Shown: positions 49,535 to 57,908, counted from the first letter of the stretch. The stretch: DNA of 64,000 nucleotides from Thalassobacillus pellis (GCF_016908295.1 NZ_JAFBDO010000001.1:930001-994000), one strand, 5' to 3'. Made by a program: numbers and translations. Notes: a model not told the origin generated them from the sequence alone.

Positions 49535-50845
49535 TTATGTTCTCTCTTTTCGTTTGGCGGAGGAAGGGATGTGGAGCTCTTCCCTATATTTAGCTACTGT
49601 TCTTCTTGAAATAGTAATGCCTTCCTGTTTCTTGAAATAATCGGCTATCTTCTGATCGGAAAGCGGCTTTTGTTTATTTTCAGATTGAGTCAATTGCTCC
49701 ATTAACAGCTTCACTTTGGAAGAGGATGCTTCTGTTCCATCATCCGCTTGCAATTTTGAAGAGAAAAATTCACTTAACTCATAGCAACCGTACGGTGTCT
49801 GTATCACCTTATTAGTCCGCGCCCGGCTTACCGTTGATTCATGTACCCCGACCTTGTCAGCCACCTCCTTCAACGTCAATGGCTGTAAAGATTCCGGTCC
49901 GTATTTTAGGAAAGGGGCTTGTTTATCGACAAGGACCTCCGTCATTTTCAAAATAGTAGCCCGACGTTGTTCTATACTGCTAAGAAGCCATGTAGCTTGT
50001 TTCAAATGCTCCTTAATATATTGTGAGGCAGGGCTTTCCTTTTTCAGCAAGTCACGATAATAGTCATTTATCCTGACATTTGGCAGGAAATGATCGTTTA
50101 AGGTGATCATGAATTCCCCCTCATCCTTATTGACGATAATATCAGGGATTAAATAGTTGGGAGGAGTTAATTCGGACTCGCTGAACGGGCGGTGTTTAAG
50201 GGTCTGGATGAACTTGGAAACTTCCCGGATATCCTCCAGGGTCACCTGAAGTTTTTTTGCGAGTACAGACCATTTTTTTTCAGCGAAAATCTGCAAGTAT
50301 TCTCCTGCAATCTGAGCTGCAAGTGGATGGGGGGCTGGATGCTCCTCAATTTGCCAGAGTAAAAATTCCCGCAGGTTTCTCGAGCCGGCACCAGCAGGTT
50401 CGAACTGTTGCAATTGGCTGATTTCCTTAGTTACAGTTATTTCATCTCTGTTAAGTTGTTCAGCTATTTCTGACACACTTAGTGGTAAAAAACCATAATC
50501 ATCCAAATTCAGTACCAGGTAACGGAGCAATTCTTTATCTGTTTTGCTGTCCTTTAACCATCCAATTTGATCTATCAAATCTTCCCGAATCCCTTTATCG
50601 CCTGAAGAAATGAATGCGAGATTATCCTGGGTTGTTTTCCCTTTCCCTGCAAATGTGGTGCTAGATTCAAAGTTTTTATGGGAAAAGTCGTTCATTTCAC
50701 ATTCAATTAATGGATTTTCCAGAGATTGTTCTTGAATATACTCTGCTAACTCCACTGTCGTATACTGCAGTAGAGAAATGGCCTGACGCAGCTTTGTTGT
50801 CATGGTGATCTTCATTGTCTGTCGCTGTTTTAAACCAAGCTCCAT
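49535..50845 (-). CDS. rpoN: RNA polymerase sigma-54 factor (SigL)
   Basis: A 436-residue sigma-54. Region I is Gln-rich (GLKQRQTMKITMTTKLRQAI and SLLQYTTVELAEYIQEQSLE), which receives activator ATPases. The core-binding domain follows, then a DNA-binding helix-turn-helix (LKEVADKVGVHESTVSRART) and the RpoN box SRRTVAKYRE at about 413-422. It starts at the ATG at 50845 behind AGGAGGGG. It needs bacterial enhancer-binding proteins, none of which is in this window. A cre-like site lies between its promoter and start. Confidence 0.95.
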   Translation of the reverse strand: MELGLKQRQTMKITMTTKLRQAISLLQYTTVELAEYIQEQSLENPLIECEMNDFSHKNFESSTTFAGKGKTTQDNLAFISSGDKGIREDLIDQIGWLKDSKTDKELLRYLVLNLDDYGFLPLSVSEIAEQLNRDEITVTKEISQLQQFEPAGAGSRNLREFLLWQIEEHPAPHPLAAQIAGEYLQIFAEKKWSVLAKKLQVTLEDIREVSKFIQTLKHRPFSESELTPPNYLIPDIIVNKDEGEFMITLNDHFLPNVRINDYYRDLLKKESPASQYIKEHLKQATWLLSSIEQRRATILKMTEVLVDKQAPFLKYGPESLQPLTLKEVADKVGVHESTVSRARTNKVIQTPYGCYELSEFFSSKLQADDGTEASSSKVKLLMEQLTQSENKQKPLSDQKIADYFKKQEGITISRRTVAKYREELHIPSSAKRKERT

Positions 50846-50870
50846 CTTATTCCCCTCCTGAGAAAGCACT

Positions 50871-50944
50871 TGTACGCGCTTACATATTTGCAGTCGACTA
50901 ACTTGGCAGATTACGTTTCTATTCAATCTTGGCCTATTTTGCAA
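50871..50944 (-). promoter_or_regulatory. rpoN promoter with downstream cre-like site
   Basis: On the minus strand TTGCAA (50944-50939) and TAGAAA (50921-50916) are 17 bases apart. ATGTAAGCGCGTACA (50885-50871), one mismatch from the cre consensus, lies between them and the rpoN start, 25 bases before the ATG. This placement resembles the CcpA roadblock reported for B. subtilis sigL. Confidence 0.55.
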
Positions 50945-50975
50945 GGATTTTCAAGACAATGCAGTATTAGAAAAC

Positions 50976-51005
50976 GCACATCCACTCGTCTTTTTGTGAA
51001 TGTGC
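50976..51005. other. Hairpin similar to the one at 26334
   Basis: GCACATCCAC pairs with GTGAATGTGC around ten bases, with one mismatch. The loop phrase CACTCGTCTTTTTGTGAATG matches CACTTGTCCTTTCGTGAATG at 26344. On the minus strand GTTTTCTAA follows, so it may be a weak terminator before rpoN. Confidence 0.4.
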
Positions 51006-51052
51006 TAATCTTTTCTTAATATTTAATAAAGACTATTCTTTTTTAGCGTATT

Positions 51053-51089
51053 AAAAAACCAAGGAGAACCGTCGTTTTGCTCTCCTTGG
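51053..51089 (-). terminator. Terminator of the thiamine operon
   Basis: CCAAGGAGA pairs with TCTCCTTGG around a 13-base loop and is followed on the minus strand by TTTTTT. Confidence 0.85.
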
Positions 51090-51096
51090 GTATATG

Positions 51097-51714
51097 TTAC
51101 AGGCTTCGTACCGCTTTTTGGATGTCTTCTGCTTTTGTAATAGCTGTGATTACAGAAATACCCGAAGCACCGGCTGTCAGCACAGATGAAGCATTATCGG
51201 TGGTAATCCCGCCGATGCCGACAATTGGAAGATTAGGGTGTGTCCTATGGAGATGTGCGATCCATTCGACACCGACCGCTTTTTTGGCATCTTCCTTTGT
51301 GGAAGTAGAAAAAACCGGCCCTGCTCCTAAATAATCGACTAGGTGAAGTGGGCTTCGCTCAACTTCTTGTTCGTTAGACACAGAAAGGCCAATGATAATG
51401 CCAGGAAAACGTCTTCGTAAACTTTCCACATGTTCATCATCCTGTCCGACGTGGACTCCATCCACTTCAAGAGACTCAATCAAGTGAACATCGTCATTCA
51501 CGAAAAATAACACATCTTTATCGTGACAAAGCTTTCGCAGTTTTCTCCCAAGCTCCAGCTTCTGTTTCCCCTGCAGGGAGCCCTTTCCTTTTTCCCTGTA
51601 CTGGAAGGCAGTGATTCCGCCTTCGATTGCTTCCTGTAGAAGCTCAACAGGGTTCCGATCACAATTCTGGCTGCCCATGATGAAGTACTTCCGCAGCCTG
51701 GCCGCAAGTTCCAT
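51097..51714 (-). CDS. thiE: Thiamine phosphate synthase
   Basis: A 205-residue TIM-barrel enzyme that joins HMP-pyrophosphate and thiazole phosphate into thiamine phosphate. Family phrases are EGGITAFQYREKG near the substrate site, FFVNDDVHLIESLEVDGVHVGQDD, GLSVSNEQEVE, YLGAGPVFSTSTKEDA and VGIGGITTDNASSVLTAGASG. It is the last gene of the operon, starting six bases after the thiM stop with the AAAGGAGG site overlapping that stop. Confidence 0.95.
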   Translation of the reverse strand: MELAARLRKYFIMGSQNCDRNPVELLQEAIEGGITAFQYREKGKGSLQGKQKLELGRKLRKLCHDKDVLFFVNDDVHLIESLEVDGVHVGQDDEHVESLRRRFPGIIIGLSVSNEQEVERSPLHLVDYLGAGPVFSTSTKEDAKKAVGVEWIAHLHRTHPNLPIVGIGGITTDNASSVLTAGASGISVITAITKAEDIQKAVRSL

Positions 51715-51720
51715 TCTTGC

Positions 51721-52485
51721 TTACCTCCTTTCGAGGGTTTCCATATCCATGGTAAGTGCATCGATAAATCGCGGCAGAAATGTTCCGGGACCCTTTACGA
51801 GTTCCGTTTCAGCCGCGTATACAGCAGCTTGTCCGTAAAAGGCCACTGCTTCTAATGCCTGTTCTATTTTGTCACCTTCTACCGCCAGGCAGGCAGTGAT
51901 TACAGAACCAAGCAGGCAGCCTGCCCCGGTGATTTTTGTAAGAAAGGGATGACCGGTTTCATTTTTCAATACTTTCTCCCCGTCACAGATGACATCTACC
52001 TTTCCAGTAACGATTGCCATTGTTCCATATTGATCTGCAGCTTTTCGGGCGATCGTTTCTACATCCCCTTCTCCCAGAGAATCGACCCCACGGGTTTCCC
52101 AGGGAATGTCGACAAGATGGGCAATTTCTCCTACATTTCCTTTAATAGCCGTCGGTCTGACCTGCTTCAATATTTGTTTCAGCGCATCTGTCCGAAACGG
52201 GGTTGCTGCTGCACCGACAGGATCGAGGACGACTGGGATTCCCTTTTCATTAGCTGCTTTTCCTGCAGCAATCATGGCTGGCAGTTCACCTTTTGTGATC
52301 GTGCCGATATTGATTAACAATCCATCAGCAATCGCTGCCATATCAGCAGCTTCCTCCGTTTCTTTTGCCATTACTGGAGCTCCACCGAAGGCCAACAAAC
52401 CGTTGGCGGTAAAATTCATAACAACCTGGTTGGTCAAATGATGGATGAGCGGCTGTTTATTTCTTACTTCATCAATTACGGCCAT
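51721..52485 (-). CDS. thiM: Hydroxyethylthiazole kinase
   Basis: A 254-residue ribokinase-like enzyme that phosphorylates the thiazole alcohol for thiamine salvage. Signatures: QPLIHHLTNQVVMNFTANGL at the start, GTITKGELPAMIAAGKAA, VLDPVGAAATPFRTD, and TKITGAGCLLGSVITA with the ATP and catalytic Cys/Asp region near the C-terminus. It overlaps thiD by 14 bases. It is the fourth gene of the leftward operon. Confidence 0.95.
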   Translation of the reverse strand: MAVIDEVRNKQPLIHHLTNQVVMNFTANGLLAFGGAPVMAKETEEAADMAAIADGLLINIGTITKGELPAMIAAGKAANEKGIPVVLDPVGAAATPFRTDALKQILKQVRPTAIKGNVGEIAHLVDIPWETRGVDSLGEGDVETIARKAADQYGTMAIVTGKVDVICDGEKVLKNETGHPFLTKITGAGCLLGSVITACLAVEGDKIEQALEAVAFYGQAAVYAAETELVKGPGTFLPRFIDALTMDMETLERR

Positions 52486-53290
52486 TTTTTATCTCCTCCT
52501 GCTCCCGTTTTGCCCAGTGATTCGTTGGGCCGCTGCCGCTCCCTAGAGGAAAGGCATGTTTAATGGCAGCTGTTACAAATTCTTTGGATTGTTGAACTGC
52601 TTTTACTAATGGCAGTCCTTGGCTTAAATAAGCAGTTATGGCCGCCGAGTAGGTACATCCTGTCCCGTGCGTATTAGTAGTTGCAATCCTTTCAGCTGTA
52701 AAGGTATGCATTTCACTTCCATCATATAAGAAATCGACAGCCTCTCCTTCCAGATGCCCTCCTTTGACAAGAGCAGCACCTGTACCCAGTCGTTTCACTA
52801 TCAGCTCGGCAGCTAGTTTCATATCTTCTGTAGAAGCAATCTTTTCATTGAGAATAAACTCTGCTTCAGGGATATTCGGTGTCACCACGGAAGTAAGAGG
52901 CAATAAATTTTCCCGTAAATATTCCCTGGCGTCCTCATCGATCAGCGGATCACCGCTCGTTGCGACCATCACAGGATCCATCACATAAGGTGCATGAAAT
53001 GCGGGGATCATTTCCCGGGCGACCTTCATCATCTCCACGTCAGCAATCATACCTGTTTTAAGTCCATGTACAGGCATATCACTGTGAATGGATTCCAGCT
53101 GCCGCCTGATCATATGTGGCGGAAGATGATGCACATCCTGCACTCCTGTGGTGTTTTGAGCGACAACCGATGTAATCACCGACATACCATAGCTCTTCAA
53201 CTCCTGAAACGTTTTCAAATCTGCCTGAATACCTGCGCCACCGCTCGGATCGGTTCCCGCGATAGTCAAGGCACATGGTATAAACTTCAT
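52472..53290 (-). CDS. thiD: Hydroxymethylpyrimidine/phosphomethylpyrimidine kinase
   Basis: A 272-residue bifunctional kinase that phosphorylates HMP twice. It shows CALTIAGTDPSGGAGIQADL, VVAQNTTGVQDVH, YVMDPVMVATSGD, NIPEAEFIL, VKGGHLEG and the ATP-site HGTGCTYSAAITAYLSQG. The ATG overlaps the tenA stop by four bases (ATGA). With tenA upstream it fits the thiamine-salvage order in Bacillus. Confidence 0.95.
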   Translation of the reverse strand: MKFIPCALTIAGTDPSGGAGIQADLKTFQELKSYGMSVITSVVAQNTTGVQDVHHLPPHMIRRQLESIHSDMPVHGLKTGMIADVEMMKVAREMIPAFHAPYVMDPVMVATSGDPLIDEDAREYLRENLLPLTSVVTPNIPEAEFILNEKIASTEDMKLAAELIVKRLGTGAALVKGGHLEGEAVDFLYDGSEMHTFTAERIATTNTHGTGCTYSAAITAYLSQGLPLVKAVQQSKEFVTAAIKHAFPLGSGSGPTNHWAKREQEEIKNGRN

Positions 53291-53976
53291 TGTACACCCA
53301 CCCCTTCTTTAACAGGCCATTCTTCACAGGTATATGCCATTTCCCAAAAATTAAGTTCCAGCTGGCAGCTCTTCCGGAAAGCTTCTTTCATGCGGTTTTT
53401 TTCAGCCTGGGAAGCATCAGCTGCTAATTCATCGAGTCTTTTGCGCATTTTTCTTGTTGTCTCTCCCACTTCATCATCCGCGTAAAAACTGATCCAAGGG
53501 TAGAAGGCATGGTCTTGTTCGGGCTTATATTTGGCAGTGAGTTCTTTCCCTATTTCAAGGTATGTCCAGGGACACGGCAATAACGCAGCCAATATTTCAC
53601 CCAGCCCTCCAGTTTGAGCGTGATGCATCATGTGCTTGACATAATGATCTGCTGTCGGCGGTAGAGGGTACCCTTGCAGTTCATCATAACCGACGCCGAT
53701 TTGTTCACAAAAGTTATGGTGCGGGTGAATCTCACTATTTAAAATGAAATTAATTTGCTCATTGAAGAATTGGATATCACTTCGTTCTGTGGACTTGGAA
53801 ACAGCAATGCCATAGATTTTCATGAAAGCGTTAAGGTATTCATAATCAGCTTTAATATAATTGGAGATGGCTTCAGCGGGAACTTCTCCCCTGCCGATTC
53901 CATCAACAAACGGATGTTCAAATATTTTTTTGAAGGTCTCCTTATTTTCGTCACGAAGGATTTCAGTGAATGTCAT
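53287..53976 (-). CDS. tenA: Thiaminase II / aminopyrimidine aminohydrolase
   Basis: A 229-residue TenA: HPFVDGIGRGEVPAEAISNYIKAD-like N-terminus, CEQIGVGYDELQGYPLPPTADHYVKH in the middle, AALLPCPWTYLEIGKEL and FWEMAYTCEEWP at the end, matching the family. In Bacillus TenA hydrolyses aminomethylpyrimidine from degraded thiamine to HMP for ThiD. The second TPP riboswitch stands directly upstream. The ATG at 53976 follows AAAAGGAGG. Confidence 0.93.
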   Translation of the reverse strand: MTFTEILRDENKETFKKIFEHPFVDGIGRGEVPAEAISNYIKADYEYLNAFMKIYGIAVSKSTERSDIQFFNEQINFILNSEIHPHHNFCEQIGVGYDELQGYPLPPTADHYVKHMMHHAQTGGLGEILAALLPCPWTYLEIGKELTAKYKPEQDHAFYPWISFYADDEVGETTRKMRKRLDELAADASQAEKNRMKEAFRKSCQLELNFWEMAYTCEEWPVKEGVGVQ

Positions 53977-54060
53977 GGTATTGCCTCCTTTTAAATGGTA
54001 AGGAAGCTACTAGGGGAATTCAGTAGATAGAAAGAAGGTAGAATGCAAGGTTCTTTCCTC

Positions 54061-54149
54061 GACTACTTCCCTGCGCTGGCATTATCCAGATCAGGTTCCA
54101 AGGGACCAAGGATTTAATCCTTATCTCAGCTCATCAGCGCCCCTAGTAG
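54061..54149 (-). ncRNA. TPP riboswitch before tenA
   Basis: On the minus strand the element has GGGGCGC, CTGAGATAAGGATTAA, then CCCTTGGAACCTGATCTGGA and TAATGCCAGCGCAGGGAAGTAG, the THI-box core. The first ten bases, CTACTAGGGG, are perfectly complementary to CCCCTAGTAG at 54016-54007, just before the tenA ribosome binding site, which offers an alternative fold. No clear terminator lies between, so control may be translational. Confidence 0.93.
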
Positions 54150-54165
54150 TTTTCCTTATGTGGTT

Positions 54166-54660
54166 TTAATAGCTGCGGACTTTTTGCAGCTGTTCCAGTT
54201 TGACCCGTGTTACCACGAACCAGCCAATGACTGCTCCTGTGAAGCTGCTGACAAAGAAAGATGGCAAAAAGAACAGAGCTCCTACCGAACTTCCCATCAG
54301 AATGTTTGCAAATGGTACAGAGCATAATGCCCCGATCACACCTGTTCCAATGACCTCCCCCGCTGCTGCCCAGCCCTTTTGCTTAAAGCGTTGGTACAGA
54401 AGCCCGGCTAGCCCGGCACCGATCATGCCACCAGGAAATGCGAGTAACGTTCCAAGACCGAGCATATTACGCAACAGCCCAATCATGAAAGCAATGATGA
54501 CGGCAGGTACCGGGCCAAGCGTGACTGCCGCCATGACGTTCACCGCATGCTGGACTGGATAAGCTTTCGCCACACCCGCGGGGAACCAAAGAAGCTGGGC
54601 ACCAAGCGTTCCAATAGCTACGAATACAGCCATAGTGGTCATCAACCGCGTCCTATTCAT
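54166..54660 (-). CDS. thiW: ThiW, thiamine-precursor ECF transporter S component
   Basis: A 164-residue membrane protein with about six hydrophobic segments. TTMAVFVAIGTLGAQLLWFP at the start, then AVNVMAAVTLGPVPAVIIAF, MLGLGTLLAFPGGMIGAGLAGLL and the final SFTGAVIGWFVVTRVKLEQL match the ThiW family, the substrate-binding subunit for a thiazole or other thiamine precursor that works with shared ECF modules. The ATG at 54660 follows AAGGAGG. It is the first gene of the thi operon, between two TPP riboswitches. Confidence 0.9.
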   Translation of the reverse strand: MNRTRLMTTMAVFVAIGTLGAQLLWFPAGVAKAYPVQHAVNVMAAVTLGPVPAVIIAFMIGLLRNMLGLGTLLAFPGGMIGAGLAGLLYQRFKQKGWAAAGEVIGTGVIGALCSVPFANILMGSSVGALFFLPSFFVSSFTGAVIGWFVVTRVKLEQLQKVRSY

Positions 54661-54709
54661 CCACTCCCTCCTTCCATCACCAGGGGAACCCCACGCTGAC
54701 AACATCTAC

Positions 54710-54765
54710 CACCCCGCGAGAACCAGATAATGCTAAAATATCCAAATTATGTTTCTCGCGGGGTG
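54710..54765 (-). other. Strong stem-loop in the thiW leader
   Basis: CACCCCGCGAGAA pairs perfectly with TTCTCGCGGGGTG over 13 bases around a 30-base AT-rich loop. It lies between the riboswitch terminator and the thiW start. Neither strand has a T run after it, so it is not a terminator. Confidence 0.7.
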
Positions 54766-54791
54766 TAAGAAAAAGACTCAATCCGGCCAAA

Positions 54792-54825
54792 CAAAAAACC
54801 AGATCCGCGCTGGGACCTGGTCTGG
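54792..54825 (-). terminator. Riboswitch terminator of the thi operon
   Basis: On the minus strand CCAGACC pairs with GATCTGG (one mismatch) around a GC-rich loop and is followed by TTTTTTG, downstream of the first TPP riboswitch. Confidence 0.7.
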
Positions 54826-54852
54826 TATCGTTTAAGAAATAGACAAATGTTT

Positions 54853-54955
54853 CGACTACTTCCCTACGCTGGTATTAACCAGATCAGGTCCTTAAGGGTC
54901 GGACGGCTTCTGGCGCCTTCCTCTCAGCCCACGCATTCCGGGGCCCCCCTAGTAG
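54853..54955 (-). ncRNA. TPP riboswitch before thiW
   Basis: On the minus strand: CTACTAGGGGGGCCCCGGAA, GGGCTGAGAGGAAGG, GACCCTTAAGGACCTGATCT and AATACCAGCGTAGGGAAGTAG-like end, the full TPP aptamer with CUGAGA and the ACCUGAUCUGG core. It precedes a terminator and thiW. Confidence 0.95.
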
Positions 54956-54965
54956 TAATAGTTGA

Positions 54966-54994
54966 TATAAATATATTCTTCTACATCATATCAA
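54966..54994 (-). promoter_or_regulatory. Promoter of the thi operon
   Basis: On the minus strand TTGATA (54994-54989) and TTTATA (54971-54966) are 17 bases apart, immediately upstream of the first TPP riboswitch. Confidence 0.6.
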
Positions 54995-55123
54995 AGTATC
55001 TAATTATTCTCCACTCCTATAAAATAAACTTACCGGAAAATAAGGAAATAAACCATAAAACGTTCAAATAGTTTACCAATTGCAGATGTCCATGATCTTG
55101 AAATAGGTGAGCAATTAATGTTT

Positions 55124-55840
55124 TTAAAAGCTGTTCAATAGTAAATATATTCCTGTAAATAATAACAAAACAAAGACTAAGCCTTGGAACAGTCGTTGAT
55201 TTATCTTTGAAAATATAACTTGTCCGAAAACCAGTCCGATACTAACGAACGGCAGCGCATAAAGACTATAAAGCCAGGTGACAGCAGTAGTGCCTGCTAC
55301 GGAAGCCTGGATGAGCAGGCTGACAAAGTAAATGAATAGGTAAAAGGCAAGTGTCGTTGCCCTTAGTGTCGCCTTGTTCGTTTCTGTTCCAGAAAAATAA
55401 AGCAATAATGGTGGACCTGGCATGCCCAGACTGGTTGTCAGTACTCCTGAGAGCCCACCAGCAATAGTATCCCTTCGCTGAGATGGGCGAATCCGAAATC
55501 GAAATAGCAGCAGGATTGTCAATGATAGAATAGTAAAACTGATGGACATTTTTAACAGATTAATATTGGCGGCCATAAAAACTATAATTCCTACCGGTAA
55601 ACCGATGACACTCCCTGCCAAGATCCTTTTGAAAACTTCTATGTCCACATCTTTCCATAGCTTTACAACCAAGATGCAGGAAATAAATAACGATAGGATC
55701 AGATTTATTTGAATCGCTTCTCTTGGCTGGAAAAGAAGCAGCAAAAAAGGCGTAGCCATAATAGAAAAGCCAAAGCCTGTCGCTGTTTGTAAAATGGATG
55801 CTATTAAAATAATGATGAAAAACACGATTAGCTCGTCCAA
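55124..55840 (-). CDS. TauE/SafE family sulfite/anion exporter
   Basis: A 238-residue membrane protein with about seven to eight hydrophobic segments. The paired motifs TATGFGFSIMATPFLLL and GLSGVLTTSLGMPGPPLLLY are those of the TauE/SafE (DUF81) family, and the rest fits. Members export sulfite, sulfoacetate or other organic anions, but substrate is not readable. I prefer the TTG at 55840 because GAGGGTG lies seven bases before it; the frame is open further upstream without a site. Isolated gene. Confidence 0.83.
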   Translation of the reverse strand: MDELIVFFIIILIASILQTATGFGFSIMATPFLLLLFQPREAIQINLILSLFISCILVVKLWKDVDIEVFKRILAGSVIGLPVGIIVFMAANINLLKMSISFTILSLTILLLFRFRIRPSQRRDTIAGGLSGVLTTSLGMPGPPLLLYFSGTETNKATLRATTLAFYLFIYFVSLLIQASVAGTTAVTWLYSLYALPFVSIGLVFGQVIFSKINQRLFQGLVFVLLLFTGIYLLLNSF

Positions 55841-56040
55841 CAAAACACCCTCTGACAACATTTCCAACTATATAACCGGGAAAGCTATTACTTTTCTTTC
55901 CTAATACAAAGTATTAAGATAAATATGTGAAAAAATATTACTATTTATATCGTTATAAGCTATTATCTTTATGGTACCATGTTGATGAAAACCTTCGCAA
56001 AACAGTGAAAGATTACTACATATAATTTGGGAGTGAAAGT

Positions 56041-56736
56041 ATGGCGCAGAACAATAAAGGATCTATGAAATTCATCGTAATATTAACCGTAGCGGTCATC
56101 GCGATCATCGCTGCATTCGTAATTGTCGACAACATGACCAAGGAAGAGACTGCAGAAAATGACACCTCAACACCTGCTGAGCCACCATCCATCGAAGGTC
56201 AGCCAACTCTCGGTGAAAAGAATGCACCAGTTCAGATAGTCGAATTCGGCGACTACAAATGCCCTTCCTGTAAGGCATGGAGTGAGCAGGTGTACCCGCA
56301 GTTGAAAGCGGATTACGTTGATTCAGGCAAGGCAAGCCTGTCCTATATCAATGTACTTTTCCATGGAGAAGCTTCAGAGCTTGCAGCAAAAGCGAGTGAA
56401 GCCGTCTATAAACAAGCCCCGGATCATTTCTTTGAATTCAGTAAAGCTGTATATGAAGCGCAGCCTGAAAGTCATGAGGAAGAGTGGGTTACAACTGAAA
56501 AACTGTTGAAAATCGCAGGGGAAACAGTTCCAGACATCGATCTGGAACAAATGAGAGAGGACATGGAATCCGAAGCAATCGCACAAGAAGTGCAAAAGGA
56601 TTCCCAAATGGTTGAGGAATATGGCATCCGGCTGACTCCAAGCGTAATGATTAATGGACAACTTGTAGAAAATCCGTTCGATTATGAGAAAATCACATCC
56701 ATCATAGAAGAGGAGTTAGAGGGAAACAATGAGTGA
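56041..56736 (+). CDS. bdbD: BdbD-like thiol:disulfide oxidoreductase
   Basis: The 231-residue membrane-anchored DsbA-type protein has an N-terminal transmembrane helix at about 11-31, then an acidic linker (TKEETAENDTSTPAEPP), and a thioredoxin fold with the active C74-x-x-C77 (FGDYKCPSCKAW) and cis-proline in RLTPSVMING. It makes disulfide bonds in exported proteins and competence or toxin factors. It overlaps the BdbC gene by eight bases; BdbC re-oxidises it. The ATG follows GGGAGTG. Confidence 0.93.
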   Translation: MAQNNKGSMKFIVILTVAVIAIIAAFVIVDNMTKEETAENDTSTPAEPPSIEGQPTLGEKNAPVQIVEFGDYKCPSCKAWSEQVYPQLKADYVDSGKASLSYINVLFHGEASELAAKASEAVYKQAPDHFFEFSKAVYEAQPESHEEEWVTTEKLLKIAGETVPDIDLEQMREDMESEAIAQEVQKDSQMVEEYGIRLTPSVMINGQLVENPFDYEKITSIIEEELEGNNE

Positions 56737-57154
56737 GCCGACTAAAAAGCCAAGCTACCTGTTGTATGTTGCCTGGCTGGCAGCTTTAATAGCTGCTCTC
56801 GGGAGTCTGTATTTCAGTGAAATAAAAGAGTACATCCCTTGTGAACTGTGCTGGTATCAGAGAATATTCATGTATCCCCTAAGCATCATACTTGGAATTG
56901 CGACCTATTATAATGAACGGAATATCATCAAATATGTTCTGCCATTATCTGTCATCGGCGGTTCGATTTCCATATTCCACTACCTGGAGCAGAAGGTGCC
57001 TGGATTTGCACAGATAAAACCATGTGCCAAGGGAGTACCGTGCAGCGCAGAATACATCAACTGGCTGGGTTTCATCACCATCCCTTTTCTGTCATTAATA
57101 GCGTTCACGATAATCACAGTTGCTTTGATTGCCGCTTTAAAACAAACTAAATAA
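56729..57154 (+). CDS. bdbC: BdbC-like disulfide bond formation protein (DsbB family)
   Basis: A 141-residue four-helix membrane protein with two cysteine pairs: C38-x-x-C41 (PCELCWYQR) and C99/C105 (PCAKGVPCSAEY). It transfers electrons from BdbD to the quinone pool. Length, segment order and the WYQR signature match BdbC. The start lies inside the bdbD end (overlap of eight bases), so the pair is translationally coupled. Confidence 0.93.
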   Translation: MSEPTKKPSYLLYVAWLAALIAALGSLYFSEIKEYIPCELCWYQRIFMYPLSIILGIATYYNERNIIKYVLPLSVIGGSISIFHYLEQKVPGFAQIKPCAKGVPCSAEYINWLGFITIPFLSLIAFTIITVALIAALKQTK

Positions 57155-57164
57155 TGTAGAAAAC

Positions 57165-57202
57165 AAGCCAGGAACACTTCCTCTAGTGTTCCTGGCTTTT
57201 TC
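57165..57202. terminator. Terminator between bdbC and the FrnE-like gene
   Basis: AAGCCAGGAACAC pairs with GTGTTCCTGGCTT around eight bases, followed by TTTTC on the plus strand; the other strand also ends in T. It serves both convergent genes. Confidence 0.88.
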
Positions 57203-57203
57203 A

Positions 57204-57908
57204 TTAACAGCTGTCATCCGTACACGATTCACCTGTCGAATCGTCATGTAATTTTTGAATAGCAGGCTGTTCATTTTCTTCTTTCCAAACCTTTTCTAAA
57301 ACTTCCAGGAAAGTATCGGGAGACTGGGCACCGGAAACCGCATACTTATTATTAAAAACAAAAAATGGTACGCCTTGGACCCCAATTTTCGTCCCCTCCT
57401 GCTGGTCCAAAACCACTGCTTCGCGATAGGTTCCTTCTTCAAGCACCTGCCTTGCTTTCCTTTTGTCTAAACCAACTTCTTCTGAAAGCTTTACCAGTTC
57501 ATCATGGTCCCCGATGTCACGTCCATCGGTGAAATAAGCCTTCATCGCCTGTTCCATGAAAACTTCCATTTTACCCTGGCTTTTCGCATAATGACTTAAA
57601 CGATGAGCATCTTCTGTGTTAGTCGGAATCACATCATCAAAATTATATTCAAGCCCTGCCGCATGCGCCTGCTCTGTCATTTGGTCATGCATCGATTTAG
57701 CCTGGTCTACGGAGACATTGTATTTTGCAGCTAATTTTTCATGAATGCTAGTATTTCCATCTCTTTTGAACGAAGGGTCGAGCTGAAAGCTTTTGAATGA
57801 AAGTTTTATTTCCTCACGATGTTCAAACTTCTCCAGGGCGCTCTCCAGCCGCCTTTTCCCAATATAGCAAAACGGACAGACAATATCTGACCACACTTCT
57901 ATTTTCAT
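57204..57908 (-). CDS. FrnE-type DsbA family oxidoreductase
   Basis: A 234-residue cytoplasmic DsbA-fold protein: MKIEVWSDIVCPFCYIGKRR with C11-x-x-C14, YNFDDVIPTNTEDAHRLSHY, and GVQGVPFFVFNNKYAVSGAQ with the conserved cis-proline. The FrnE group lacks a signal peptide and is linked to redox protection or polyketide-related isomerisation. The C-terminus carries two further cysteines (GESCTDDSC), typical of the group. The start is the ATG at 57908 behind GGGAGG. It is the third thiol-active protein in this stretch, on the opposite strand to bdbDC. Confidence 0.9.
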   Translation of the reverse strand: MKIEVWSDIVCPFCYIGKRRLESALEKFEHREEIKLSFKSFQLDPSFKRDGNTSIHEKLAAKYNVSVDQAKSMHDQMTEQAHAAGLEYNFDDVIPTNTEDAHRLSHYAKSQGKMEVFMEQAMKAYFTDGRDIGDHDELVKLSEEVGLDKRKARQVLEEGTYREAVVLDQQEGTKIGVQGVPFFVFNNKYAVSGAQSPDTFLEVLEKVWKEENEQPAIQKLHDDSTGESCTDDSC

